The notes: generated by a model from the letters alone, not told the origin. A stretch of 64,000 bases of DNA from Ilex aquifolium (GCA_951799425.1 OX637396.1:37068701-37132700), one strand, 5' to 3'; positions 22,262-32,149 are shown, numbered from the stretch's first letter. Translations and numbers: made by a program.

Positions 22262-22455
22262 AATACGGACGTAGACGGAGAACAGAAGATCATGTTTGCA
22301 CTGACCTTAGTTCCAGTCTAGTTCCAAAGATCTGACCGCGAACATCGATGGAAAACAGAAGATCATGTGCGTACAGATCTTAGTCCCTGAATGGTTCCAC
22401 AGGTCGGACCCCGAACATTGAGGGAAAAGATCAGGTGTGTACAGACCTTAATCTT
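22262..22455 (+). repeat. Degenerate tandem repeat, about 80 bp, just under three copies
   Basis: The words 'agaagatcatgt...gaccttagttcc...ggtcggacc...gaacat' recur three times with many differences; the last copy is partial. This is the first of three stacked tandem arrays between gene B and pol. Confidence 0.65.
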
Positions 22456-22533
22456 TCCCCATGACTAGTGGTCCTGGCGCCCTTCCTACACACTCGCGGA
22501 CTCCAATGTGTTCAGAACAGCGGATATAAAGAT

Positions 22534-22728
22534 TGTTGGTGTTTCCAGGAAGAGACCAGCTTTGGATTCGACTGTTGGTGTCTCCAAGAAGAGACCAGCT
22601 TTGTATTCGACTGTTGGTGTCTCCAAGAAGAGACCAGCTTTGTATTCGACTGTTGGTGTCTCCAAGAAGAGACCAGCTTTGTATTCGACTGTTGGTGTCT
22701 CCAAGAAGAGACCAGTCTTGAATTTTAT
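22534..22728 (+). repeat. 39-bp tandem repeat, five copies
   Basis: The unit begins tgttggtgtctccaagaaga and continues with gaccagctttgtattcgac. It is repeated five times, with the first and last copies slightly altered. Because 39 is a multiple of three, several frames on both strands stay open through it; these are not credible genes. Confidence 0.95.
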
Positions 22729-22744
22729 GAGCCTTGAAGCTTGT

Positions 22745-23353
22745 ATGAGCTGAAGAGCTCACATTTCTTATATAAGCTTTGAAGCTTATCTTTATTTATG
22801 AGCTGAAGAGCTCATCTTTCATTTATAAGCTTTGAAGCTTATCGTATATTTATGAGCTGAAGAGCTCATCTTTCATTTATAAGCTTTGAAGCTTATCGTG
22901 TATTTATGAGCTGAAGGGCTCATCTTTCATTTATAAGCTTTGAAGCTTATCGTGTATTTATGAGCTGAAGAGCTCATCTTTCATTTATAAGCTTTGAAGC
23001 TTATCGTGTATTTATGAGCTGAAGAGCTCATCTTTCTTATATAAGCTTTGAAGCTTATCTTTATTTATGAGCTGAAGAGCTCATCTTTCATTTATAAGCT
23101 TTGAAGCTTATCGTATATTTATGAGCTGAAGAGCTCATCTTTCATTTATAAGCTTTGAAGCTTATCGTGTATTTATGAGCTGAAGAGCTCATCTTTCATT
23201 TATAAGCTTTGAAGCTTATCTTTATTTATGAGCTGAAGAGCTCATCTTTCTTATATAAGCTTTGAAGCTTATCTTTATTTATGAGCTGAAGAGCTCATCT
23301 TTCATTTATAAGCTTTGAAGCTTATCGTATATTTATGAGCTGAAGAGCTCATC
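22745..23353. repeat. Array of alternating short hairpins, period about 53-55 bp
   Basis: Twelve copies of ATGAGCT-GAAG-AGCTCAT alternate with eleven copies of ATAAGCT-TTGA-AGCTTAT. Each is a perfect 7-bp stem with a 4-nt loop (a few copies have one change). The spacers come in a few versions (ctttcattt, ctttcttat, cgtat, cgtgt, cttta), and their order suggests higher-order duplications of several units. The array lies between the 3' ends of gene B (plus) and pol (minus). Confidence 0.95.
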
Positions 23354-23427
23354 TAGTTTGGAAATCATATTGATGGTGAATAAAGGACTGGTTTATTCTT
23401 AAAAAATGGCTCTATTACAAGTGATAC

Positions 23428-26400
23428 TTACTGAAAAAATTTCTTAAGGTGCTCGGCATTCCATGAATGAGGTAGAACCTTCCCTTCCTCTGTTTGCAAC
23501 TCGTAATTCCCCGGTCTGATTATCCTTGACACGATATAGGGCCCTTCCCAGTTGGGTCCCAATTTCCCATGCGTGGGATCCTTTCTTGCAAGCAGGAGCC
23601 TCCTAAGTACCAGGTCTCCAGCCTTGAAACTTCTGTGCCTCACCTTCCTGTCGTAATACCTCGCAGTTTTCCTTTGGTAAATGCGGATACGGTGAAGAGC
23701 TCTGCCTCTCTTTTCATCCAAGAGATCGAGGTTTAGTAAGAGAGATTCTTCGTTGTGCTCGGCATCTGCAAATTCCACCCTTGGAGATTGGAGCCCTATC
23801 TCTACTGGGGCCACCGCCTCGGTTCCAAAGGCCAATGCAAAAGGGGTTTCCTGAGTTGCAGATTTGACGGTTGTCCTGTAGGCCCACAATACCTCAGGGA
23901 TGTATTCCACCCACTTCCCTTTCAGGTTTTCCAGTTTGGTCTTCAAAGCCGACTTTATGGTTCTGATTGTGACCTCTGCCTGTCCATTGGATTGGGGATG
24001 TGCAGGAGCCGAGAAATAGTTATTGATTCCGAGCTCAGCACAAAAACTTTTAAATTTTGAGTTATCAAACTGCTTTCCGTTGTCAGATACGAGCGCTCTA
24101 GGAACTCCAAACCTGCAAACTATCGACTTCCACACGAAGTTTTGAACTTTTTGCTCTGTGATTGTCGCCAAAGGTTCGACCTCCGCCCACTTGGTGAAGT
24201 AATCCACTCCTATGATGGCAAACTTGCACTGCCCCACACCAGTGGGAAGGGGGCCCAGAATGTCCAAACCCCACTGCTGAAAAGGCCATGGGCTTACCAC
24301 CGAGGTTAGGAGCTCGGGAGGACAGTGGGACACATTGGCATGCTCCTGGCAGGTTTTGCATTTTCTTACTAAGTCGGTGGCATTTTTGAGCATAGTGGGC
24401 CAATAATACCCTTGTCTTAGTACTTTTCCCGCCAAGGCTCGGGCTCCTACGTGATTGCCACATATTCCTTCATGTACCTCTCTGAGTATGTAGTTGGCAT
24501 CCTCATCTCCTACGCACTTAAGGAGAGGCGTTGAAAATCCACGTTTGTACAGCTTTCCTTGCATCAAGGAAAATCTGGCCGACCTGGTCCTCAGCTTGGA
24601 TGCCTCCTTAGCATCATTCGGCAAAGTTCCATTCTGCAGGTATTCTATGATGGGGTCCATCCAGCTTGGCTGAGCTTCAATTGATAGAATTTCCTCTTCT
24701 TCGATGCTTACCGAAGGCTTTGGAAGGTGCTCCACTGGAATTAGCCTATCCAAATCCTCTTGCGAGGCAGTTGCTAACCTTGCCAGAGCGTCTGCCCGTG
24801 AATTCTCCGTTCTGGGCACGTATCTGACCTTAACCTGCACAAACTTTTTCATTAGTTCTCGTACCTTTTTGAGGTAAATGACCATCTTTTCGCCTTTTGC
24901 CTCGTAACACTCTTCTATCTGCTTTACCACCAGTTGAGAGTCACTGCAGATCTCCAGCTGCTCTGCTTCAATAGAGTAAGCAAGATTAAGCCTAGCGACG
25001 ACAGCTTCATATTCCGCCTCATTATTGGAGGCTTTGAACCCAAATCTAAGGGCATACTCGACGTCTACTCCTTCTGGGGAGGTCAGGATTATTCCTGCGC
25101 CGCTTCCCTGAGCATTGGCAGCTCCATCCACTGAAAGCTTCCACATGGGGAGGTCTGGTATTAAATCCGTGGTTTCCATAGGCGCTGCTGCTGTGAATTC
25201 TGCAATAAAATCTGCCAAAATTTGCCATTTGATGGCAGTTCTTGGCTTATATCTGATATCAAACTCACTGAGCTCTATGACCCATTTAACCAACCTCCCC
25301 GAGGATTCTGGCTTGTGTAGCACTTGTTTCATTGGCTGATCTGTTGGAACCTCGATAGTATGGGCCTGGAAATAAGGTCTGAGTCTTCTAGCTGTTGTAA
25401 CCAGAGCTAGAACGAGCTTTTCCATCTTTGTATATCTCTCCTCTGCCCCCCTCAGAGCTCTGCTACAGTAGTAGACTGGTTGCTGGGCTCTGTCTCGCTC
25501 CCTAACTAGCGCCGCACTTGTTGAAAAATCCGAAACTGCTAGATAGAGGGTGATGACTTCTCCTTCTAAAGGGCTTACCAATACTGGAGGGGAGCTCATG
25601 TAATCTTTTAGGGATTTGAATGCTTCTTCACACTCGGCATCCCACTGGAATGCCTTCTTCAAAATTTGAAAGAAAGGCTGGTATTTATCGCTTGACCTAG
25701 ACACGAAACGGCTCAGTGCAGCTATTCTGCCTGTCAAGTGTTGCACCTCTTTTGTGTTGGATGGCGACTGCATTTCCACTATTGCTCTAACCTTCTCTGG
25801 ATTAGCTTCGATCCCTCTGCTGCTAACTATAAAACCCAGAAATTTTCCCGCTGAGACCCCAAATGCGCATTTCGCAGGGTTGAGCTTCATTCTGTACTCC
25901 TTTAGAATTCGAAATGACTCAGCTAAGTGCTTGATGTGGAGCTCTGCTTTCAGTGACTTTACTAGCATATCATCAATGTAAACTTCCATGGACGCTCCTA
26001 TTTGTTTCTGGAACATCCTATTCACTAGCCGCTGGTAAGTGGCTCCAGCGTTCTTCAATCCGAAGGGCATGACCTGATAACAATATGTTCCCTGTTCAGT
26101 TACAAAGGAGGTTTTCTCTTGATTGCTGGGATCCATCCTGATCTGGTTGTAGCCTGAGAAGGCGTCCATGAAACTGAGGAGCTCGTGCCCTGCAGTGGCA
26201 TCCACTATTAGGTCAATCCGAGGTAAAGGAAAACTGTCTTTGGGGCATGCTCGGTTGAGATCAGTGAAGTCGATGCACAGCCGCCACTTTCCATTGGTCT
26301 TCTTTACAAGGACTCGGTTTGCTAACCAGGTGGGGTAATCAACCTCCCTAATAGCCTTGGCACGAAGGAGTTTGCCGACCTCCTCATTGATTGCCCTTTG

Positions 26401-27648
26401 TCTTTCAGAGGCAAAGCTCCTCCTCTTCTGTTTGATGGGTTTGCAAGTTGGGTTCACGCATAGCTTATGGGTAATAACCGAAGGGTCAATTCCTTCCATG
26501 TCTTCTTGCTTCCAAGCAAACACTCCTACATTCTCTTTTAAGAACCGGATGAGGAGTTCTTTGAGTTCAGCGTTTAGTTTGGAACCCACATAAACGAGGT
26601 GTTCTGGCTTCTCATCAAGTTGAACTGGTTCCAGCTCTTCCGATGGCATTGGTCTTGTCTCCATCTCGTCTCTCATGTCGAGTTCATCCAGTTGGATGTT
26701 CTCAACCTCCTTCCTTTTTACTGAAGCCATATAGCACTCCCTTGCTATACGCTGGTCTCCTCGGACTACTCCGATTCCATTTTCTGTAGGGAATTTTACA
26801 ACTAAATGATAGGCAGATGGGATTGCCTTCATAGAATTAAGGGATGGCCTTCCAAGCAAGATGTTGTATGCAGAGGGTGCATCGACTACTAGGAATTTCA
26901 CGGTGGTGGTGGCTTGGCAAGGTGGGTCCCCTAGGGTGAGCACGAGTTGGATTGAGCCTAAGGGGAGCACCCTTTCCCCGGAGAATCCCAGCAAGTGAGT
27001 GCTTACTGATTCAAGTCTCTCCCTTCCTATGTCCATCTTGTCAAACGCAGGCGCGAAAATGATATCTGCTGAGCTCCCATTATCGATTAGAACCCGATGA
27101 ACAGTTCTATTAGCCACCACAGCTCGTACCACCAATGGATCATCATGGGGATATTGGTATCCCTCCAAATCAGCGTCTGAGAAAGTGATTGTCGTATCCA
27201 AGCGTGGTGCCTTGGACACAGCGTGCACTTCGAGAGCTTCTTCGGCTCTGATTCGTCGAAGGTGTGCTTTCCTGGCTGAGCTGGACTCCCCTCCTCCTGC
27301 GAATCCTCCTGATATTACTCTGATCTCCCCTAGAGGCTGCTGGTGTGGTGCCGGTGCCTGCTGCCGAGGTGGCGGAGGCGGAAGGGCTCGGTTCTGATTG
27401 TCATTGGCTACAAAGCGACGTAGCTGACCTCGCTGAATCAAGAATTCTATTTCCTTCTTTAGTTGAATGCATTCATCAGTATGGTGGCCATGATCTCTGT
27501 GATAGTCACAGTACTTAGTGGGGTCTCTCTTGGCTGGGTCTGCCTTCATCCGAGGTGGCCATCTCAAGAATTTCTCGTTCTGAACCTCATACAGAACCTG
27601 TGACACATCGGCAGTGAGGGGGGTGAATCGCTGAGGTCCGTATCGGGG
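23428..27648 (-). CDS. Tat-element gag C-terminus and pol polyprotein (PR-RT-RNH-aRNH-INT)
   Basis: The frame is open for about 1,406 codons directly after a single TAG (27649-27651) and is in phase with gag, so it is one gag-pol frame broken by that stop. Near its start is a zinc-knuckle-like C-x2-H-x4-H-x4-C (YCDYHRDHGHHTDEC). The protease has IDNGSSADII. The reverse transcriptase has FMDAFSGYNQI and YIDDMLV. The first RNase H (LYLAVSDFSTSAALV) is of gypsy type. The second has D, E, D, D residues at LSVDGAANAQGSGAG, NNEAEYEAV, CSDSQLVVKQ and SRADALARLA. Integrase has the H-H-C-C finger ending CKTCQEH, the catalytic D, D and E at GLDILGPLP, SDNGKQF and NGQAEV, and a GPY-like end. No other stop or frameshift is seen. 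Confidence 0.96.
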   Translation of the reverse strand, partial: PRYGPQRFTPLTADVSQVLYEVQNEKFLRWPPRMKADPAKRDPTKYCDYHRDHGHHTDECIQLKKEIEFLIQRGQLRRFVANDNQNRALPPPPPRQQAPAPHQQPLGEIRVISGGFAGGGESSSARKAHLRRIRAEEALEVHAVSKAPRLDTTITFSDADLEGYQYPHDDPLVVRAVVANRTVHRVLIDNGSSADIIFAPAFDKMDIGRERLESVSTHLLGFSGERVLPLGSIQLVLTLGDPPCQATTTVKFLVVDAPSAYNILLGRPSLNSMKAIPSAYHLVVKFPTENGIGVVRGDQRIARECYMASVKRKEVENIQLDELDMRDEMETRPMPSEELEPVQLDEKPEHLVYVGSKLNAELKELLIRFLKENVGVFAWKQEDMEGIDPSVITHKLCVNPTCKPIKQKRRSFASERQRAINEEVGKLLRAKAIREVDYPTWLANRVLVKKTNGKWRLCIDFTDLNRACPKDSFPLPRIDLIVDATAGHELLSFMDAFSGYNQIRMDPSNQEKTSFVTEQGTYCYQVMPFGLKNAGATYQRLVNRMFQKQIGASMEVYIDDMLVKSLKAELHIKHLAESFRILKEYRMKLNPAKCAFGVSAGKFLGFIVSSRGIEANPEKVRAIVEMQSPSNTKEVQHLTGRIAALSRFVSRSSDKYQPFFQILKKAFQWDAECEEAFKSLKDYMSSPPVLVSPLEGEVITLYLAVSDFSTSAALVRERDRAQQPVYYCSRALRGAEERYTKMEKLVLALVTTARRLRPYFQAHTIEVPTDQPMKQVLHKPESSGRLVKWVIELSEFDIRYKPRTAIKWQILADFIAEFTAAAPMETTDLIPDLPMWKLSVDGAANAQGSGAGIILTSPEGVDVEYALRFGFKASNNEAEYEAVVARLNLAYSIEAEQLEICSDSQLVVKQIEECYEAKGEKMVIYLKKVRELMKKFVQVKVRYVPRTENSRADALARLATASQEDLDRLIPVEHLPKPSVSIEEEEILSIEAQPSWMDPIIEYLQNGTLPNDAKEASKLRTRSARFSLMQGKLYKRGFSTPLLKCVGDEDANYILREVHEGICGNHVGARALAGKVLRQGYYWPTMLKNATDLVRKCKTCQEHANVSHCPPELLTSVVSPWPFQQWGLDILGPLPTGVGQCKFAIIGVDYFTKWAEVEPLATITEQKVQNFVWKSIVCRFGVPRALVSDNGKQFDNSKFKSFCAELGINNYFSAPAHPQSNGQAEVTIRTIKSALKTKLENLKGKWVEYIPEVLWAYRTTVKSATQETPFALAFGTEAVAPVEIGLQSPRVEFADAEHNEESLLLNLDLLDEKRGRALHRIRIYQRKTARYYDRKVRHRSFKAGDLVLRRLLLARKDPTHGKLGPNWEGPYIVSRIIRPGNYELQTEEGKVLPHSWNAEHLKKFFQ

Positions 27649-28899
27649 CTATAGCTCGGGCTGCGGGGGGCCCAGGCGATCTCTGACATTTCCTCTTCTT
27701 TTGGGCGAGCGGTCCCTTTCCCTTCTTGGAGACCTCTCCCGCCCTTTTTCCTTTCTGGGGCTCCTGTCTCTTCTCTTTTCTTCTTTTTCTTTTTCCTTAC
27801 GTGAGGATGTACCCCCTACTTTGGAAAGGAGTGCCTCTTCGCCATTTATATACTTCTCTGCCTTGGCTAATACCTCAGCCATACTTGCCTGCGGATTCTT
27901 CGATATGGAGAACATTAAATCCTTGGACTGCACTCCCAACCCTGCAATGAAGGCAGTTATGACGAATTTCTCGTCTGGAACGTCTACTTTTAGGGTCTCC
28001 GAATTGAACCTTTGGACATAAGACCTCAGGTTTTCTTGAGGCCCCTGTCTCACATTCAGCAGGTGGTAGCTAGGTTTTCTGTATATCCGGGCTCCTATAA
28101 AATGAGATACGAATGCTATGGAGAGTTCTTTGAAGGATGAGATCGAGGCTGGTGGGAGCCTGTGAAACCAGGCTAGGGCGGAGCCTTTCAGGGTGATGGC
28201 AAAAGCTCTGCAACGTACAGGATCCTGGTATCCATGTAGCTCCATCTGGTTCTTGTAAGTGTTGAGATGATCAACAGGATCCTTCGTTCCATCAAAGACC
28301 TCTATCTGTGGCGTCCTAAACTTCGATGGGAGTGGAAAGTGTAGCACTCCGGTGGTGAATGGAGACTCGGTTTGCTGCACCAAGACATCCATTGTAACCG
28401 GGGCCTTGCTCTTTACCGCCTCCTTCATGTGGCTGAGCTCTTGTTGGATGTCTTTGAAGCGTTGTTCCCAGCGCTGCTCTTTCCTGTCCGGCGGATAAGG
28501 GAAAAAATCATCCCTGTCACCCCCGTCGTTCTGACTTTGCACCTCGTCGTTATGGCCATTCCTAGGAGGTACATAAGGGGCGTGCCCCCTGGTTTGGCTG
28601 CTTTCTCCTCCTTCGTCGACCTCTCTGATGGGGTCCCAGTGTCGCCGCTCCCTGTAAGGGGGGTTATTCTGGCCTTCTTGGGCCGGTTGTGCCTCTTGCG
28701 GGCGTTGTACGAGCTTTGATAGCTCGACATTTTCCTTTAGCAGTCGTTGGTTGACGAGGCGAAGGGCCTCCAACTCGTTATTAATGGGGGAATTCGCTTC
28801 CTGGATGTTCCCGGGTTGTCTGTCGTTGGTGGCTTCCTGCTGATCTTGCATTCGGGGCGGGTTTGTTTGACTTCTGCTCATATTTCGAGTTGTTACCAT
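27649..28899 (-). CDS. Tat-element gag (N-terminal part, ending at an internal TAG)
   Basis: Starts at an ATG (28899), about 60 bp inside the 5' LTR. It encodes 416 aa, with an N-terminal coiled-coil-like region (NNELEALRLVNQRLLKENVELS) and the retrotransposon gag domain (FDGTKDPVDHLNTYKNQ, CRAFAITLKGSALAWF, LRSYVQRFNSETLKV). An Arg/Lys/Glu-rich segment follows. The TAG comes before the zinc knuckle that normally belongs to gag. The stop is therefore either a disabling mutation or a readthrough site. Confidence 0.95.
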   Translation of the reverse strand: MVTTRNMSRSQTNPPRMQDQQEATNDRQPGNIQEANSPINNELEALRLVNQRLLKENVELSKLVQRPQEAQPAQEGQNNPPYRERRHWDPIREVDEGGESSQTRGHAPYVPPRNGHNDEVQSQNDGGDRDDFFPYPPDRKEQRWEQRFKDIQQELSHMKEAVKSKAPVTMDVLVQQTESPFTTGVLHFPLPSKFRTPQIEVFDGTKDPVDHLNTYKNQMELHGYQDPVRCRAFAITLKGSALAWFHRLPPASISSFKELSIAFVSHFIGARIYRKPSYHLLNVRQGPQENLRSYVQRFNSETLKVDVPDEKFVITAFIAGLGVQSKDLMFSISKNPQASMAEVLAKAEKYINGEEALLSKVGGTSSRKEKEKEEKRRDRSPRKEKGRERSPRRERDRSPKRRGNVRDRLGPPQPEL

Positions 28900-28936
28900 C
28901 AGTCACTGAGGAATCAGCTTACTTGTAACAGGAACA

Positions 28937-28961
28937 GTCGTTCCCACAGACGGCGCCAAAC
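28937..28961 (-). other. Primer binding site of the Tat element
   Basis: Right after the 5' LTR the minus strand reads G-TTTGGCGCCGTCTGTGGGA. The TGGCGCCGTCTGTGGGA core is the kind of tRNA-complementary primer site seen in Tat-type elements. The particular tRNA was not verified. Confidence 0.8.
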
Positions 28962-29677
28962 TGATGGCGTAAACCCGCGCGTACGAGCTATGGGATTGGA
29001 TTGTGTGTTATGTACGATCGGCGTAGAGCTTGGTATGATATCTGAGCTACAAGGCTCGTGAATTGGTGGATGAATGTTCTAATCAATCGATCTGTAGTGT
29101 GTGAAATGCAGTAGATATATAGTGGTTCACTGGCTAATGAGCTCGGCTAATCCACTCTCTAATGGAGACTCTTACTCCTTTCTCTTTATTGATAAAAAGT
29201 GGAATATGTTCCAGCAGAATACTCAGGGTATCAGGGTTTTTTATTCTCTCCCTTTCCGTGGAGGCTGTCCTTCCCTTTTATAGCCTCATGCTTACCTCTA
29301 ATCCGGAGTTATCTCCTATATTGAAGGGATTATGCCCTATCTTCATCTACAATCTCGGAGTGGCCTTACCTTCCCATAGCTGGCTTCAAACGACGAGATC
29401 TTCGCCCTTCATCGTGGGATTCTTCCCTTGGTTTAAGGAGAGGATCTTGGCGGGTTACGGGTTTTGTGTCTTGGATTGGCTCAGTTCCTGTTATGGATGT
29501 GTCTGCTGTCATCTTGCTGCCTTCTGGTCATTTCTCAGTTCGTGTGTTCAGCTAGGAGCTCTAGTGCTAGTTGGAAGAGCCCAGACCCTTGCTGGATGAG
29601 CTCTGCTTACTCTACCTGAGCTCCCGAGCTGAGCTTACCATCTGAGCTCGTGCCTGGGTTTATTTTAGGCATCATCA
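28962..29677 (-). repeat. 5' LTR of the Tat element
   Basis: 716 bp, same length as the 3' LTR with no indels and about 8 substitutions. Followed by the target copy gatat (29678-29682) and the interrupted remainder of M1. Confidence 0.97.
29275..29282 (-). promoter_or_regulatory. TATA box in the 5' LTR
   Basis: The minus strand reads CTATAAAAGG, a consensus plant TATA box. It sits about 400 nt into the LTR in element orientation, where U3 should end. Confidence 0.7.
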
Positions 29678-29859
29678 GATATATTAACGGAAATTCATGG
29701 CAGGGCTTAAGTGTCATGCGTGCAAATTTTAGGGGATTTGTATATAAAATTTTAAATATTAAAGGATTTAAGTGATTAAGTGATAAAACTAAGGGGTCAA
29801 AGTGTAATTTTCCCTAACTATTTTCGTCGAGGACCGGAGAAGTTTGCACTGAAATCTTT

Positions 29860-31082
29860 GGGTAAATCTTACAAAGACCCTGAACTATGACATTTATTTT
29901 AAATTGTCCCCTAAATTTATAATTATCTCAATTTATCCTCTAAATTATATAATTTTGACCAATAATTTATTCTCTAAATTACATAATTTATTATAATCAA
30001 TCCATTCTTGTACATAGAAAATGGACTCAATTTTTTTATTCAAATTTACAAGTCATCTGGTTTAATTCATCAGCCTGAATGATGAACAAAAAAAAATAAA
30101 AATAGATATTCAATCTATTTAACTAGCGTTTATACTGTAAAATTGATTTTTGACGGAATAAAAAAAACATATATAATATAATCGTAATCATAGAATACGA
30201 CCCTAATTAAAATATATATAATAAAATCGTAATCATATATGGCGACGATGAAGTCTTAACAAGTTCTTTCTATTAATAAAAGGAACTAATACTTAAGCAA
30301 GAGGGGTGTAGCGATGGTGGATAGGAACCTAGGGATTTAAGATTAAGTGATTCAACATTTTTATGATATTTTTAACTTTAGTGTATATATTAACTTATAT
30401 TTTTTTTCGATGGTTTTAATTGTAATTACAATTCATTTGATAACTTTATTTTTTTTTTTTTATGAAAACGTAAAACTATTAAATTATTTATGTATGAATT
30501 CTATTTATACAGTCTCATAACGAATCATTTATGATTAGCCAAATTATTGATACATATAATATTCAAATGCCAAATTTACCTACATTTTTCATTATTGTGG
30601 TCAGGGGTGTTCGGAACAGTTTACGTATATTTTGATTGGTTCGATCAAAGGCAGGTCATCTACGTGCGAGACTAGAAAATTCATGAGGGATAAATCTAAT
30701 ATGGAAGTTGCTAAGTTTCGACCTCAGGACGTTTGAATTTATAACTTGTCCTTATCTACTAGGTTACGCTTTGGGGTTGAATCTGTCTTCTATATAACTG
30801 CAATTAGTGAATTTTTAATTTTCAAAAACCCATTATAAAATCTTAAGTGGATGAATAAAAATCTTGAGAAAGTCTTTCATTTGTCTATAATTATAGATCA
30901 TCCATATTATCTATGTAATATGATTAATCTTAATGAAGTCTATCTTATTTATCGATTAATCTTAACGACAGAGATCGGTTGTTATAAATTACATAATTTA
31001 GAGGACAAACTAAAATAATTAAAAATTTAAGAAGTAATTTAAAATAAAAGTGATAGTTCATGAGTTATTTATGAAATTTATC
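29860..31082. mobile_element. M2: MULE-like TIR element, block 1
   Basis: The left end (gggtaaatcttacaaagaccctgaactatgac...) and right end (...gtgatagttcatgagttatttatgaaatttatc) are imperfect inverted repeats of at least 120 bp. In block 2 the flanks show a 9-10-bp duplication (gaaatcatt); in block 1 it is eroded. There is no coding capacity, so it is non-autonomous. Other copies are at 41133-42342 and 60160-61388. Confidence 0.75.
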
Positions 31083-32149
31083 CATATCATTTTGTTAAGA
31101 TCTAATAGTTTATCTTATAATTTATATTTTAATTTTTTAACTATAATAATTTTTTTTGTTTAAATATAATTTGTTAACCACTATAAATATTTTAAAACCA
31201 AAAAAAATCTTTATTTTTCTAAGTTTTCAATCTTTTCATTAATTCCTGGAAGACCCTTATTCCCCTAATTCTTTCCTTTATACTAATGAATAATTTATAA
31301 ATAATTCGTAAATCTAGATCAATTAGTTATTCTCAAATAGCCATGATAAACAGTTTAACCACACAAGTTTTAAACACCCTAAAAAAAATGCTTTAAATCG
31401 GTTCATCCTACTTCAAGATAGTGTAAAGTTGGGCTTGACTTTGGTATGAAGAAAAATTTTGGTATTGTACCACTTCGTATTTTTTATATATTTATACTAA
31501 ATTTTAGGTGAAGTTTATCAACTTTTGCAATGCACTCACTTGAATTATGTTTTGTGACAATTTAGTCTCCAAATTATACTATCTGACTCAATACATCCCT
31601 TTCGTCCAAATTCGCTATTAACTTCGATAAAAATTCTTACGTGCACATCACGTAAGACTGGGATTAAGGTATAGTTTAATGGAAACGTGATGCTACCAGA
31701 ATTTAATAAATTCATAAATGTTATCAGAAGACTTTGATTCTTTCAAAGTAAACCCTTCCAACTACCCAACCCTTCGACCTCATCAGTTCAAAAGCCATAG
31801 AATTTGGTGATTGGAGCAATGAAATAAATACAAGTGTCGTCAGAATAGTCAACAAGTCATAGATGAAGATGAACCAGATGGTCAAGTAATTGTCATTGTG
31901 ATTGCTATGGTTATTATGATTATTCAATTACCCAAAAATCTCAAAATCATTTTAATCACAGCGTTTTTTAAATTCAGATATAAGAAGTCACTCGTTTATC
32001 ACCTCCATCCGCCTAACTTGGATTTTATGTAGGGAAAATTGGAAGGGGATATATCAAATTAGATTTAATTATAAAAAAATACAAAAAAAAATAAAAATTG
32101 AGTGATTAAGTCCTTAATTTTGATACTTATTTGTATCTAGTACATTATT
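31083..32149. other. AT-rich spacer of block 1
   Basis: Its first 800 bp are shared with blocks 2 and 3 (for example cattaattcctggaagaccc, gtgtaaagttgggcttgac). No gene was recognised. From about 31900 it is unique to block 1. Confidence 0.5.

Larger units (their letters stand above)
15560..29677 (-). mobile_element. Ty3/gypsy LTR retrotransposon, Tat lineage, full length (14,118 bp)
   Basis: Two 716-bp LTRs flank an internal region with gag and pol on the minus strand. The element is bounded by the 5-bp target duplication gatat (15555-15559 and 29678-29682), and block 3 shows the uninterrupted site near 59977. The domain order is protease, reverse transcriptase, RNase H, a second archaeal-type RNase H, then integrase. 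The second RNase H marks the Tat lineage. Between the end of pol and the 3' LTR lie two genes on the opposite strand and several tandem repeats, which account for the large size. I count about 8 LTR mismatches in 716 bp, so the insertion is young. Confidence 0.97.
14624..29814. mobile_element. M1: MULE-like TIR element, block 1, interrupted by a gypsy element
   Basis: The left end (gggaaattacatccagaccc...) is the imperfect inverted complement, over roughly 200 bp, of the right end (...aaagtgtaattttccc). The flanks are 9-bp near-repeats (aaactcttt on the left; taactattt here and aaactattt in the other two copies). Long TIRs and a 9-bp duplication fit Mutator-like elements. There is no transposase: the element proper is only about 1.07 kb once the inserted gypsy element at 15560-29677 is removed. 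Other copies are at 40044-41085 and 59048-60114. Confidence 0.75.

Noticed and set aside
22448-22762. Overlapping frames with a 13-residue repeat on both strands.
   Set aside because: By-product of the 39-bp tandem repeat; not credible as proteins.
22745-23353. A CRISPR-like array because of regular repeats with palindromes.
   Set aside because: Spacers are not unique, the genome is a plant, and there are no cas genes. It is a tandem satellite with hairpins.
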